Source of the DNA: Trichaptum fuscoviolaceum
Taxonomy: Eukaryota > Basidiomycota > Agaricomycetes > Hymenochaetales > Trichaptaceae
Direction: 5' to 3'
NCBI GenBank assembly: GCA_910574455.1
Contig: CAJSYZ010000001.1
Coordinates: 3,269,424 to 3,333,423, forward strand
Length of the DNA: 64,000 nt
Below, piece after piece: positions 39,602 through 52,041 of this stretch. The translations under genes were made by a program, and so were the position numbers. The stretch's first letter is position 1; each line of letters opens with the position of its first letter. Under the pieces are notes generated by a model. That model was given only the letters and a program-made list of their open reading frames with translations. It had not been told where the DNA came from and made no database searches.

Positions 39602-42600
39602 ATGGCCACATTATTCGGTCGCAAGAAATCCAGGCCTCGCCAATCCTCCGTATCGGGAGAACTCAATGAACACTCTACGCCCTATGACAAACTTGAGCCA
39701 GCAAGCAGAGCCCCTGTCCCTGTGGGGACGATCTCGCAGGGCCTCAGAACCAGTGTAGCATCGAACAACATATCCGCGCCCATAACGAATCCGACTTTGA
39801 CAAACGATGGCACCGAGCTCAACGTATATGCAATGCAACGAAGCAGGTCTGAGCGGGAGCGGCTCTATCCACAGTCCAAAACCCTTGGGAGATCTCCATA
39901 TATGTCTCCATCTACCTCCTCCACCACGCTGTACAGCGACCCCCCCTCATCCACTTCCACGAACGTCACGACTGTTACAAACTCTAGTCGACTTCGGAGA
40001 AGTGAGGCATCGTCGTCTGGGAGGCAAAGTCCTTCCATGGTAGACTTTGGTGGTTATTCACCTACATCGCCGGCGCCGCCATCGTCGTACAACATGGGAA
40101 ATTCTACCATACGACCCACGTCTGTGACGAGCGCTCGTACGGAAAGCAATCGTGGCTCTAAGTACGCACCGTCTTTAGCCCCTTCTGAATCATTGCAGTC
40201 ACACTATTCGCATGCATCGCAACTCTTTCATTCAAAACACGGAACGCAGGAGGGCTTTGATTTTCCGCGGCCCAGTGACGAAGAGGTAGATGCTCTATTT
40301 CACAGAGTAATGATGGCGCGCAATATCTCAGATGTCCCCGACATGTCAACTGATCAGAAGTGGCAAATTGTTTATAATGACGAACAATTACGGTGGAAGG
40401 ACGAGAAGAAATTGGAGGATGCGACCAAAAAGCATATGGAAACGAGGCAGACGCCCGCTGCTGCTTCATATGCTAGAGATTCTCCCGAGTGGTATCTTCA
40501 AAAGGTGTTGGACTTGACCATTACTCAAAGACAAGCTGCTAGCCTCCTGGTATCCCTGAGGACAGGCACAATGAGGTATTACTTCATCTTACAGACAACA
40601 AGCTTAATATGTTTAATGATATGTTCTCCCAGTTGGTATACTACTTTCCTGGAGAGCCAAGGTGCCTCTGCGCTTGCGAATGCATTACACACCATAGCGC
40701 GCAAAGGGGAAAAACGGTTTGTTGTTCCTTAGTACTTTGATGAGAGAGGGCTTACAGTAGTGAATAGGTCCGAGCATGATTATGATGTCGAGTACGAGTT
40801 GCTGAAATGTCTGAGGCACATCCTCAATCATGGTGTCAGTGCGTCCTGTCCTTTTTGTGAATCAGAGGCTAATTCAAGGTGAAACAGCCCGGCAACAGGA
40901 TTGCTCTCAGCCAACCCATGATCGTAGAACATTTAATTTCTTCTATGAATACTAAGTCTATTCCATCCCGCAGGACATGTCTGGATATTTTGACCTTCCT
41001 TTGCTACTGGGAGGATGGAAGCCTCATCGATCGTATCATTTCATCGTTAAATAATCTTCATGGGGACAATAAGGACACTGGTCCTCCTGGTCCATATGGT
41101 TATTGGTTTGGAATGTTCGAAAGGCATTTGGCCGGAAGAGGGAAAATGGGTAGCTTGGTTGGTGCTAGCGACGAGATACGCAACAAGAGCGGCTCTGATA
41201 GCTCCCTCCTTGAATACACAGTGCGTTAATATCTTTTGACTACTTTTTTCTTGGAGATGTTAACTTTCTGTAGGTTTCGAATCTCATCGTAATTGAATCC
41301 ATTCTTGCGCATATTGATGACCTTGATTTACGCATTCATCATCGGTCGTTGATGGAAGCTGTCGGTCTTCGACGTATACTGGATGCCTGCAGAGTTTTTG
41401 GTTATCCGTTGGTTGACAAGCATGTGGATGGAATATTGAATGTCATCGAGACCGATGAACAGGCTCTACGGGAGCAGTTCGACCAAGACATCTTGCAGAA
41501 CTATAATGATCCTCAGGACGTGTTCAGTGCAATTGCGGCCAAAACCCAGGGCACAGGCGCTTTCGACTACTTTTTATCAACAATGCAACACATGCTTCTC
41601 ATCCACGAGGAGGGGCAGGCTTTGGCACACTACTTCCAAATTATTGACTCTACGGTCACAGATATTGTTTTGGACAGAAAGTTAAATGGCGCCGAATCCA
41701 AACTCGGGACATCTGTGCAGCGCATCATCTCGCAGTTGAATGAAGCTGAACGCTTTCAACATGTCGAGGAACAGGCCAGTGAAGCCCGCGCGAAAGTCAT
41801 GCAATTGTCTCTCGAAAAGAAGGCTCTTGAAGAAGAGGTATCTCAGGGATCAGAGGGCCTTGTCGGCGAATTGAAAGAAAAGGTCGCCACTCTCGAAGAG
41901 AAGCTCAAAAGTTCGCGGAATACCATCGAAATGCTAAACGGTCGAATAGAGGAACAGAAGCGTGGCTATGAAGAGCAGATTGCGCAGCTTGAAGCGCAAA
42001 TTCTTGAGTTGTTCCGAATGCTGAAGGAGCTTGGTCGAGGAGTAGACCAAATCGTCGATCAAAGTCAAGCTTTGGACCGAAAGACGTTACTGGCGACTCT
42101 CGAGAAACAGCTACACCGGAGCAAGACCATCAGTCTACTGGAGGGCCGGCGTAACTCAGCGAGGAGGAAAGGGAATGACCATGATACCTCAAACGCAGAT
42201 GGTACCTTCGTCGAAGAAGCCGAATCGTCTTCCTCACCGAGAAGGGAGGCGGCTGTGCGTGACATAGGGGCCAAAGGCTCATCTCGGCAAGTAGCTGCGA
42301 AGGCCCGAGAATCACAGTTTATGGATGCAGACGAAGCAAGCGTACAAGAGCATATCGAACAACGAATTGCTGCTGGCGTAGATATGGTGAGTGCCATTGA
42401 AATTGCCAATCAATTCCTACTCATAGTCACGTCAGTATCCTCAACGAGAAGGAACTGTATCTAGTTTGCGGAGTGTTCGTGGCTCGCCATGGCGCGGCAA
42501 TCCATCTCGATTGCCAGCTGTCGGAGACGGCTTTGGTCAGAGTCCTCTCAATAGCCAAGATAGACGTTTACTTCCAGACAGCCGCGATGAACGCCAACGC

Positions 42601-45354
42601 CCTGGCAACCGAGAATCTCGAGATTCTACAGACGGAAAGGATTCTGAAAGTGAATATCGCCAATCAACCAGAAGCGGATTTACAGCTGCGACGGACGATA
42701 CACAGCCAACATCTGATGATTCGGGTCAATCCATAGACGGTGCTCGGGTAAATGGTCAAATGTCGCTAGCAGACGCTCTTGCGTCTAGGATGGGCGGCCT
42801 ACGTAAACCAGTCGGTGCTACCGATTTGGCAGAGGGTGTTGTGAACCCAGGAATAAATTTGAACAAAGATTGCCCTCCTCCGCCGCCGCCTCCGCCACCA
42901 CCACCACCACCACCTGTGTTAGGTGCAGCTTCCACGCTTGGGACCGGTGGTGGGCCCCCACCTCCGCCGCCACCACCACCACCTCCTCCTCCTGGATTCG
43001 TCGCACCCGTTCCATCATTCTCTTCGGCCCCTCCCCCACCTCCGCCTCCGCCTCCACCCAAAGGGCCATCATCCACCCCTTCATCTGCACCTGGGTCTGC
43101 AAGACCTTCAATGTTACTGAATGTTAACATCAATAATATTCTAATGGCCCGTAAAGATATATCGATCGCTCCCAGTACGAAGATGAAGCAGTTACAATGG
43201 GATAAGCTTCCACAAACACAGGTTGGGAAAACGCTCTGGAACGATGAGGAACCCGACAAAGAGAAGGCGTGGATTAAGAAACTCCAAGAACAACGTATTT
43301 GGGAGGAAATGGAGGAAGATTTCAAAGCCAAACAGTTGGTTATCAATCTCATGGGTCAGTCCATTTTTTATTTGCATCATTCCAGCCACTCGCTGACGCA
43401 ATTATGGACAGCCAAACAGAAGAAGGCTGAACTGCGTAGTATCCTGGATTCTCACACGAAGAAACACGTTGGTCAGTATCATCTTTTCGCATATAGCTGT
43501 ATTGCATGCTTATGTTCTTCCAACGATTTGTTTTCCAGAAATCCTCCTCCAACGCGCTAAGAGCTTAGAACCAGAAGAAATAGCGCAAAGGATAGAGCAT
43601 TTCGACAAAGAACTTTGCAATGATACATTCCTGAGGACGCTGAAAGATCTTCTTCCTACGCCAGAACAAGTAAGGTGACGCTGATAAACGTGAACTCCAA
43701 TTTACTAATCAATTTGTATCCTAGGTCGGAAAACTCAATGTATACAAGAATGCAGATGCGGATGAGCTTAGCACTCTACATCCTTCAGATCGATTTATGG
43801 TGAGATTGATAAAAATCGATCGGCTAACCCCACGAATAGAGGGCATGTTGTTCAGGATAACATTCGAAGAAAATTGGACATTGATCGACGGCGTATTTAA
43901 ATCTATTGACTTTCCAAATGTATACGTTACTAAATCTCGGATAGGGAGCGAAAAAGCTGGTGGAAGCAGGAGACTCATTAATAAACGCATCTTGTTTTAA
44001 GGAACTCCTAAGTGTTCGTCGTTCATTAAAAACCATCCCGTTGTATTGGCATGCTCACTGCACTACAATTACTCCACAGTTGATACTGCTTGTTGGGAAC
44101 TACATGAACGGGACCGGTATAAAGGGTGGTGCTTTCGGGTTTAGAGTTAGCAGCATTAACAAGGTTTGGTCATTTTTTTGAGTAACACCCCTAGCGCTGA
44201 TCTGTTAACAACATTCACATAGCTTGTCGACACCAAGTCTGTTAATAATACGACTCTGTTGCACTTTTTGGAAAAGACCGTATCCCATCACTTCCCGGAC
44301 ATGGAGCAATTCCTTGATGAATTAGAAAAGCCTGCTGAGGCTTATAGAGGTCCGTTTTTGCCTACACTTCGTACGGGTGTTCGTAATATTTATAGCTACT
44401 TAATGTCAGTGAATCTGCAAGACATTCGGAAGGGTTTGTCAGAGCTTAAGGAGGGCTTGAAGAAGATCAAGAGCGAACTTGACGAGCACTTTTCGGAGAC
44501 CGACATAAGCGATTCCTTCATTTCTGAGATGTGGAGCTTTGTAGCAAAAGCAACTCGCAGATTAGAGGATCTGCAGGACGACGTTACGATGGCCGATACT
44601 GCGTTTTCGAAGGCCGTGAGCTACTATGGTGAAGAGGATAGACATATGTCCTCTTCTGAGTTCTATGGCATATTTAAGACCTTTATCACATCATACAAGG
44701 TAAATCTTGTTAGCCATCGTTCCTTTACGCAACTAACTTCCTAAAATTTTCAAGAAATGTCAAGCCGAGAATAGACTGGCTCAGAAAGAAAAGGAAGCAT
44801 TCGAGCGTCGAAAGGCTGAGGAAGAAGCGAAACTCAATAAATCTGCTATGAAAATCGACTTGACAGATGCAAAGGCCACATCCGAACTGGATGATCTCCT
44901 CAAGAAAATCAACGAAGGGGTTATTATTGGCAAGCACTCCAGGAGGAATCGGCGTGCGAAAGGGAAACCCGGAACATCACTACGCGTCAATGTGGATGGT
45001 GCGTCAACAGGAGGCGAACGCCTGGAGATCGTTCCTTTGCCTATAGGTGACAAGACTGCAGACCTTGCGCGCGATATGCTGGCGGCGCTCAAATCAGATG
45101 GCTTCGAGGCGTTCACGCCGACGACATCTAAGTTTGATCGTGACACGAGGCGGAAGTCGAGGAAGCGTCTTCAGGCTGGATTGAACATGGAGGAAATCGT
45201 GGCGTCACCAACAATGTCAGAAGATCGGGTTCAGGACGGCTCGGAGGCAACGGAAGATTCAGGTGCTCGGCCTGAATTGTCACCTTTGCCATCATCTCCC
45301 GGAGAGGAGGAAGACGAATCAGCTCCTGGCGATAGGACTATAACCCTTTCGTAA
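39602..45354 (+). CDS. Diaphanous-related formin (Bni1/SepA/Cdc12 type)
   Basis: Nucleates and elongates unbranched actin filaments at hyphal tips and septa under Rho/Cdc42 control. After a Ser-rich N-terminus comes the GTPase-binding domain (FDFPRPSDEEVDALFHRVMM, DQKWQIVYNDEQLRWK), then the FH3/DID armadillo region (about 40480-41700). A long coiled coil (about 41740-42060, EKVATLEEKLKSSRNTIEML) is followed by an FH1 segment with three polyproline blocks (about 42877-43065) that bind profilin-actin. The FH2 domain runs from LQWDKLPQTQVGKTLW to the KAVSYYGEED region. The C-terminal LDDLLKKINEGVIIGK with RRNRRAK matches a DAD autoregulatory motif and its basic patch. The protein is thus a complete autoinhibited formin of about 1,650 residues. 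FH1 repeats create long antisense glycine frames. Confidence 0.95.
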
Positions 45355-45780
45355 TTTATTCATGCAGATGCCCGTCCATTATCTCTTAGAGCTTTTTTCA
45401 CCGAGCATATACCACACATTGCAACTCATCATCTCATTTGTCTTATTAGCTATTAGTACTCTTGATTGTAGCACACTATTTGCATTCATAATGTGGATCA
45501 GTTTTACAATGGAGCTGGACATCTCTCCCTCCGGCGATATCTGTGTATGTATTTGTATTGCCATCATCGTACACTTAAACTTACTTCTGCACTGGATCCC
45601 GGTCACTGCGTATTAATACCTCCAGTTGAGTGTAATACAATAACTTTTACCAAGATTTTTGTTTATCGTGTGTGTGTCTAGGCTAGTACTTTACATTATG
45701 TACTACGATTTTTTTCTGAGATGAGATGGAATATAAATTATTGTTAATACTATGATACTACTTTACTTAACGGTCTTCTA
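45355..45780. other. AT-rich intergenic
   Basis: 426 bases between the formin stop and the tRNA. AT-rich, with several short plus-strand frames lacking coding character. Probably formin 3' UTR plus tRNA upstream flank. Nothing else is seen. Confidence 0.35.
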
Positions 45781-45863
45781 GGAAGCATGATCGAGTGGTT
45801 AAGATGTCAGATTTAAGTCCTGATGGGCCTAGTCCCGCGTGGGTTCGAACCCCACTGCTTCCA
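45781..45863 (+). tRNA. tRNA-Leu (anticodon UAA)
   Basis: A cloverleaf of 83 bases can be drawn by hand. Acceptor GGAAGCA pairs with TGCTTCC, with discriminator A. The D-arm carries the A-box-like GATCGAGTGGTTAAG. The anticodon loop is TTTAAGT, with TAA at positions 34-36 followed by G. A long variable arm (TGGGCCTAGTCCCG) marks it as class II. The T-arm is GTGGG-TTCGAAC-CCCAC and contains the B box GGTTCGAAC. The layout aligns with eukaryotic tRNA-Leu(UAA). No intron. The innermost anticodon-stem pair reads A·C, a mismatch; the other four pairs hold. Confidence 0.93.
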
Positions 45864-47149
45864 TCAACTCTTTTTCCTTCTTGATTTTTGTGGCAGTCAT
45901 TTCAGTACGATGTACTTAGTGGACTTACTACTAGTACCAAGGGATAAATGGTTTCTCAGCTTATGGAGACCAGAGGCGCCTCCAGGAGATAGAAAAGCAA
46001 AATGTATGTCTGTTCACACCACTACAATCGCATGAAAGCAGTTTGAAGATGATCTTCAGCGTGGTCACGGTCCTCATATTACCACTTAGCAAGTGTAAAT
46101 AGAAAGAAGCTGAGCGGACTCGCCCTTATGGTCTCAAGACAAACGATGTTTGTTAAGGGCAGAATAGAGCAATAACGAGGTACTAGTAGTGGAAGGGCTT
46201 TACTTGTTTCCATCTGGGACATTAGCAGCTGGACTTGAGAGAAAGGGTGCATTGAAATATCCTATGTAAAGCCCCAAGTCCTACCAAGTCACATATGAAC
46301 TAGATCTTTTGCTAAATCAACCAAATCAACCTGTCATTCGTAACATATGTGTTGCGTCACGATCAAAGATTGCGCAGTTCGTGCACGACGTGCCTCCTCA
46401 TGAGCCACGCACTTATATGCGCTGTTGGTATTGCGGGCTAGTAATGCGGGCTAGTTACTGTTAGGGCGGTCTAACGAATGGTTGAGTTGCCGTTGAGATT
46501 GGTCTGCTGGCGAAAGAGAATGTGGTTGTTGATAGAGGGAGTTGTGTTTTGGACGCATTCCATAAGCCAACGAGTCGGCACCGAAAGCACTGCCAGTGGT
46601 GTTCGAATCACGGCTTCAAGTAGTGGCTTTAAGCTTGATAGAAATGGCCGTGCCTCGTGCGATACAGTCACAGCTAGTACATGTAGTCGACTGGATGAGG
46701 GACATGACGGCGCAGAAAAATCAAGTGCAGACAACTCGGAGGGATCGAACAGAAGGAAATTGCAAAATGCAGTCATTGTCCATGCCTCGTGTAAGTGCCT
46801 TGTCCCTTGATTGATGAACATCTGCCAGTGCCAGTGATTGATATCGATCATTTGCTATCTCCCATTTTGAGATGAAAATTACTCTTGGATATAATCGAAA
46901 GAAATTGACGAGGGCCCGGACGCAAAGTAGCTCATCGGATAAGGATACTGTAGTATCTACAGTACAGCATCCGTAGTAGTCTATGGTTTCCCAAGAGCTG
47001 ATATGAATATGTGCGAGTATATTGATATCGAGAGTGCCGACACCGCCATGGCATAACACCCAAACACGTCAAATGGCAAACTGGGCGTGCCTTGACAGAT
47101 AGCGCTCACCTGCTCATGTCCGCTCGCCCACCACGACGGCCTCAACTCG
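45864..47149. other. Gene-poor interval of 1.3 kb
   Basis: Between the tRNA and the kinase-RasGEF gene. Overlapping frames on both strands (plus 46478-46810, minus 46471-46851) mirror each other and match no family I know. A short direct repeat, TGCGGGCTAGT twice with 13-base spacing, lies at about 46432-46457. No transposon ends are seen. The last few hundred bases should be the promoter of the downstream gene. Confidence 0.45.
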
Positions 47150-50100
47150 ATGAGCCTACAAACCCTCCTTACCATCGCTGGCCTGCCTGGCATGGACCTC
47201 GCAGTCACTCTCGGTACGTACGCATCGCATGACATCTCCCCGGACCTCCTCTCACAACTTGTTTCAGCTTTTGAACTCGCAAAGTCCGTACAGGACGTCA
47301 AATTATACAGGGTTTGCTTCCGTCTTCACATCTCGTTGAATCTTCCTAACTTCAAGTGATATAGGCACAGTGTAGGGATCTCAGCGACCGATGTACTCGA
47401 CTCTTGATTGCTTTCCGTGAGAAATGCACCGGACTAGAGGGGACGGAGTTTATGAGCGCAGCAGATGAGGTCTCAAGGTGAGTACTGAGCGCCTATTGTT
47501 TTTCACAGCAGACACAGAGCTGATATCAATGAAGCATCATAGAGCGCGCACACAGAAAGGTCCAGAGCTGGTCGTCGATGAGCCGTATCAAGAGTTTCGT
47601 CTACCAGGGCGAAATTAAGAATGGCCTCGAGCAGCTGTACCGTGATATTGATCTATGCGCTCAGCAATTCAGCGTGCGCGAGCCTCTTTTTCTTCTTATC
47701 AATCATCCATCTTCTCACTTGCTTATAGATTGCATCAAGCGCCGAGCTTCACAGAGGCCAACGCGACCTGCAGGCCATTCGCGAACGTGACAATGCTGAA
47801 AACCGGGAGATCCTCCACAGCATCTTGCGCAGTGTTGATGGTCTTCGGGATGTGTTCCAGCTAAACGAACCAAGCGCAGTGCAAGGCATCATGCAGACCA
47901 TTCAGGAGGTGCATTGATATCCTCCTTCGCGTCGTAATCCCGGCAAGTTGACTCTTGTTCGTCCCTACAGGAGCTGCAACAGCAGACGGTGCAACCCGAA
48001 GAGCAGCGAGACCTTGAGCGCGGTCTGCGTCAAATTTACCGAGAGACAAAGATTCTTCCTCCCATGATAGATTGTATGTGGCAATGTTTCCAGTCCATGG
48101 TTTTGTATACTCAATGCAGTCCAATCAGTGACTGGGCAAGTAACCAAAACCTCGGACCACCCGGTGGCGTACGGTGGACACAATGATGTTTACACAGGCG
48201 TCTGGTTGGACGAGTACAAGGTATGTTTACTTTTAATCTTGTAAATTCAACTTGATATATCACACCCGTTAGGTCGCACTCAGGTTCGCTCGCGCCATCA
48301 ACCATACACCAAAGGCGAGAAAGGTAAGTCGACCTCTCATGTCTTATTACAACTGTCTAACAACACTTTCAGCGGTTCCACAAAGAAGTAGAGATTTGGA
48401 GGGATCTTCAACATCCGCACGTTTCCCGTCTCTACGGTATCGTATACTTTGGCCATCAAATTTACTCCGTCAGTGCCTGGATGGAGAATGGCAGTGCTCT
48501 GAAATACATTAATGAATCAGAGGAGGTTATCGATAGGCTGCGTATACTCAGAGATGTTGCTTCTGGGATGGAATACTTGCATCGTCGCGGTGTTGTGCAT
48601 GGAGATCTGCGCGCTGCCAACATTCTCATCGACGATAAGGGGAATGCATGCGTTTCTGACTTTGGCCTGTCCAAAGTCATCGAAGAGGTAAGAGAACGCT
48701 CTTGTTTATTATATATATATAGCATTTGCCTGATTTCTGACTAGGTTGCACCTGAAATGTCTTCAACGAACGGCGACAGTCCAGTCCGCTGGCAGGCACG
48801 TGAACTAGTGAAACCGGACGATTATGGAGGAGACGTGCCTGTCTCGCCTTCGACGGATGTTTGGAGCTTTGGTATGCTTTGCCTGGAGATAATGACCGGG
48901 AACCGGCCTTACAATAACCGTTTGCGGGACTCAAACGTTATCGAAGATCTGGTAGCAAAGCGGCTTCCGGACAGACCTATGGATGAAGAAGTAATTGGAA
49001 GAGGACTAAACGATCGCCTTTGGAATGTGATGATGGATTGTTGGCAATGGGATCCTGTGCGGCGGCCTACGATGTCAGACGTTCGAGAAGCATTGCGATC
49101 AACCCCATCATCCGCATCGTCGAGCTCTCCTTTCGTGTCAGGTACCTTTTCTTTTACCTCTACGGAGAATTCGTTCCTCACTGTACATTTCTATTGCAGG
49201 CAATATACTTACAGAGTCACCGAAACCATTTGCGAGGGATCTTCCCTCGGCAGGTCTTAGTCCCCCGACCCCATCTTACCCGCGATACTCTCCCGTACCA
49301 ACCTCAGGTAGATCTTCCACAGCTACTTTCCCGCCTCAACGCCCTGCCACAGCTCCGAGGTCAAACATCGATGTCTCACGGACATTCACTCGCTATCACG
49401 CGGGTTCTGTGTCCTCTACAAGCTCCTGTGGCAGCACCTTCCCTAGCCATAGACCTTCGCTCTCACAGCAACCCTCTCTGCCACCTTTGATTGATGGCCC
49501 CTCAACTTCATACAGTAGCTCTGTCCTTGGGGTAAATCTACGGCAACAGTCTTCCCGAGGATCCTTCTCGAGTGGAGGTCCGAGCAATCCGGTTCCTATA
49601 GTTAACCAGACATCATCTGGTCGTCAGAACGAACTGTTGGGACTTCCTCCCTTACGTAGAGATACAGCGCCCTCCGGACTGACTTTGACTATGCCGTCCT
49701 CCTCTTCTAACGACGGATTACGCTTTTCCGTAAGCGACTTGAGTGACATCCTAACTACACCTCCGACTGGATCCCCGCCTATTGTGAATGTGCAGGACGA
49801 CGATGGCGACATGTCTCGCATTTCCGCGTTACTTCCCAGTACCTTCGAATTCCCTCTACCACCCCAGACGTCGGGCTCTTTGGGGCCCAACTCTTCACAT
49901 AGAACTGGTCTCTTACATTCACCCCCTAAACAGTCCAGCATCGAACACCTGGACGAGAACTTTTCAGGAGGGTCCGTCTCGTCATCGTTTCCGAGCTCGG
50001 TCGACTCTGCACTGCGATCGCGCGTATCAGAAAGCTCTCTTACCAACTTCACCAACTTAGATTGTAACATACATATTCGATTCAAGCCAGACGGAAGAGT

Positions 50101-51574
50101 GAAAGCTGGTACTCTCGCAGGCCTCGTTGATAGACTTATTAAAGATACTCCTGGTAGTGATGGGTATAGCAGAGATCAGGAATTTCGGGAGATTTTCCTT
50201 ACAACTCTGAGGTTATTCTCGTCCCCACAAGAGGTTCTTAGACATCTGGTTCACCGTTATACATTAGCGAATGAGGATATTTCCATGAGGGTAGAGGATA
50301 AGGTGCATACGCGATATTTGTAAGTCCAGATCAGTCTTCAATAGATTCTTACCTAACTGCTTCTCAAGAGTTCTAGATGTTATTCGCCAATGGCTGAAGG
50401 GCCATTACTCAAAGTCATTGGAAGGCCCTGTCCTCAAGGATCTAAGGAGCTTCCTGAAGTCGATAACGAGCCCTCCTGCATTCCTTAAGTCTGCAAACGA
50501 ATTGATCATTCTGATTGATGATTTGGTAGGCAAGCTTCATCCTTTAATTCGAGCCGGAAGCTCATCTAGTTTAGATTGCATCCATGAGCGGTGACAGAGT
50601 CATGTCACCTACGTTTTCTCAGTCAGACAAACGGTCTGTTCGGGCATCAGACATGACGCCAACCGGATTAGCGATCGCACTTCGGATTCTCGAAGGTGCC
50701 AATTACAGGGCCATCACTGCGACAGATTGCATATCGTATCTACTACACCAGAATGGTCCAAGCAAGGTCGCAGAAGCCAGAGTAATAAATAATAAAATCG
50801 TGAACTGGGTCAAAAAGTCCGTGACTCGTTCTGACCGGATGGAACACCGTGGCGATACACTCAGGTTCTTTGTCAACACTGCCGTGGTACGTGATTGGCC
50901 TTCTCATTTCATTTCATGACGACTGAACCCGTCGTTATTAGGAATGCCGGAAGATTAGAAACTATGCTTCCATGTCGGCGATTATCGCAGGAATCGACTC
51001 GCCTACAATTACCCGCCTGAAGCTGACCCGGGGCTGCCTCGACAAGCAGATGAGGGAGACACAGAAGAAGCTTTCGGGCATCTTCGATCCCGTCCATAAT
51101 CATCGCACATACAGGGAGATCATCCCTGCTGCAGACAAAGGAGCGTGTATTCCTTGGCTAGGTGAGTAAAGGCTCTCTTCTCTCCAGCTTCTCGTGTTGA
51201 CGAAGTGTCGAAATTTAGCTGTTCACCTGAAGGATCTTCAAATTGCATACGAGCGAAACCAACGCCAAGTCATTATCGACGGTCAAAGCTTGTTCAACAT
51301 GGAGAAATACAAAGGTGTATACGATAGCGTCATCGCCGTCCTTGCCTACCAGAAATACATCCAGGATCACCAGCCTTTCCTCGACCGAGAAGGGAAGCCG
51401 GGACCTCTGGCCTATCTAGAAGAACAACTGGCGGCAACCGTCATCGGCAAAGCCGCGGAGGATAAGCTGGAAGCCCGGAGCCTTGAGCTACAGAAGCAAG
51501 AGGACCGAGACTATGATCACCGCGTAAACGAGCTCGCCGCCGTTGGTTTCCGCACGAGCCGGGGCAGGGGCTGA
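47150..51574 (+). CDS. Fusion protein: MLKL-type helical bundle, TKL kinase-like domain, RasGEF_N and RasGEF
   Basis: Multidomain signalling protein of about 1,250 residues; all exon joins are in phase. Residues ~1-230 form an MLKL_NTD-like four-helix bundle (AQCRDLSDRCTRLLIAFREK, AHRKVQSWSSMSRIKSFVYQ, IKNGLEQLYRDIDLCAQQF). Residues ~240-510 are a TKL kinase-like domain: loop GGHNDVYTG, VALRFARA in place of VAIK, a KEVEIW helix C, catalytic HGDLRAANIL, DFGLSK, and DVWSFGMLCLEIMTG. A ~350-residue Ser/Pro linker follows. RasGEF_N starts near 50060 (IHIRFKPDGRVKAGTLAGLV, LVLDVIRQWLKGHY). The CDC25-type domain spans ~50600-51450: INNKIVNWVKKSVTRSDRM, FFVNTAVECRKIRNYASMSA, IPWLAVHLKDLQIAYERN. Arg replaces the β3 Lys. 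It predicts a membrane-linked regulator of Ras-type GTPases. The N-terminal exon boundary (possible intron at 47216) is uncertain. Confidence 0.85.
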
Positions 51575-52041
51575 GGCTGTTTTTGATTTGTTCGCTTCGC
51601 CTCATGTGCTGCTCATCGATTACTGCGACATACGTGGTATGCTTCCCCAGGTCCTTGGCGTAATAACCTATAGACGAGGAGTACCGTCCCGGCGAGTTCC
51701 GTTCTTCCCATTCCATTTGGATACCTTTTACTATATTCATACCATGCCATACCCACTGATTTTATTTGTATTGTGCTTCTCTTCGTTTGTTTCCTCTTGC
51801 TTTATCGTCGGTCTTGCCATATTATTTGCAATCTCTTACTGTGTGTTCGTTCGTCTATTAGCCACTGTTGTTGTATTAATCTATCATTGTACCGTAATAA
51901 GTCAGACGCATAACTGTAGTAATACAACTCCTCTTTCTTTTTTTACAATTTTCGCAACAATAAGGATAAAAGTGCATAAATACGGCTGAAATATATAACG
52001 ATTTCCGCATCATTAAAAAAGGGTATGTAGAAGGCATCACC
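51575..52041. other. Convergent AT-rich intergenic region
   Basis: 467 bases between two converging genes (RasGEF fusion and MET30). T-rich, with ATAAAA/AATAAG-like signals on either strand. The plus-strand frame 51543-51989 is a hydrophobic T-rich artefact of this composition. Nothing else is seen. Confidence 0.4.

Noticed and set aside
42756..43352. Minus-strand polyglycine frame of 198 codons
   Set aside because: Antisense of the formin polyproline FH1 blocks (CCN codons read as GGN).
51543..51989. Plus-strand 148-codon hydrophobic frame after the RasGEF gene
   Set aside because: It overlaps the end of the RasGEF frame and then the T-rich 3' flank; hydrophobicity comes from TTT/ATT codons.
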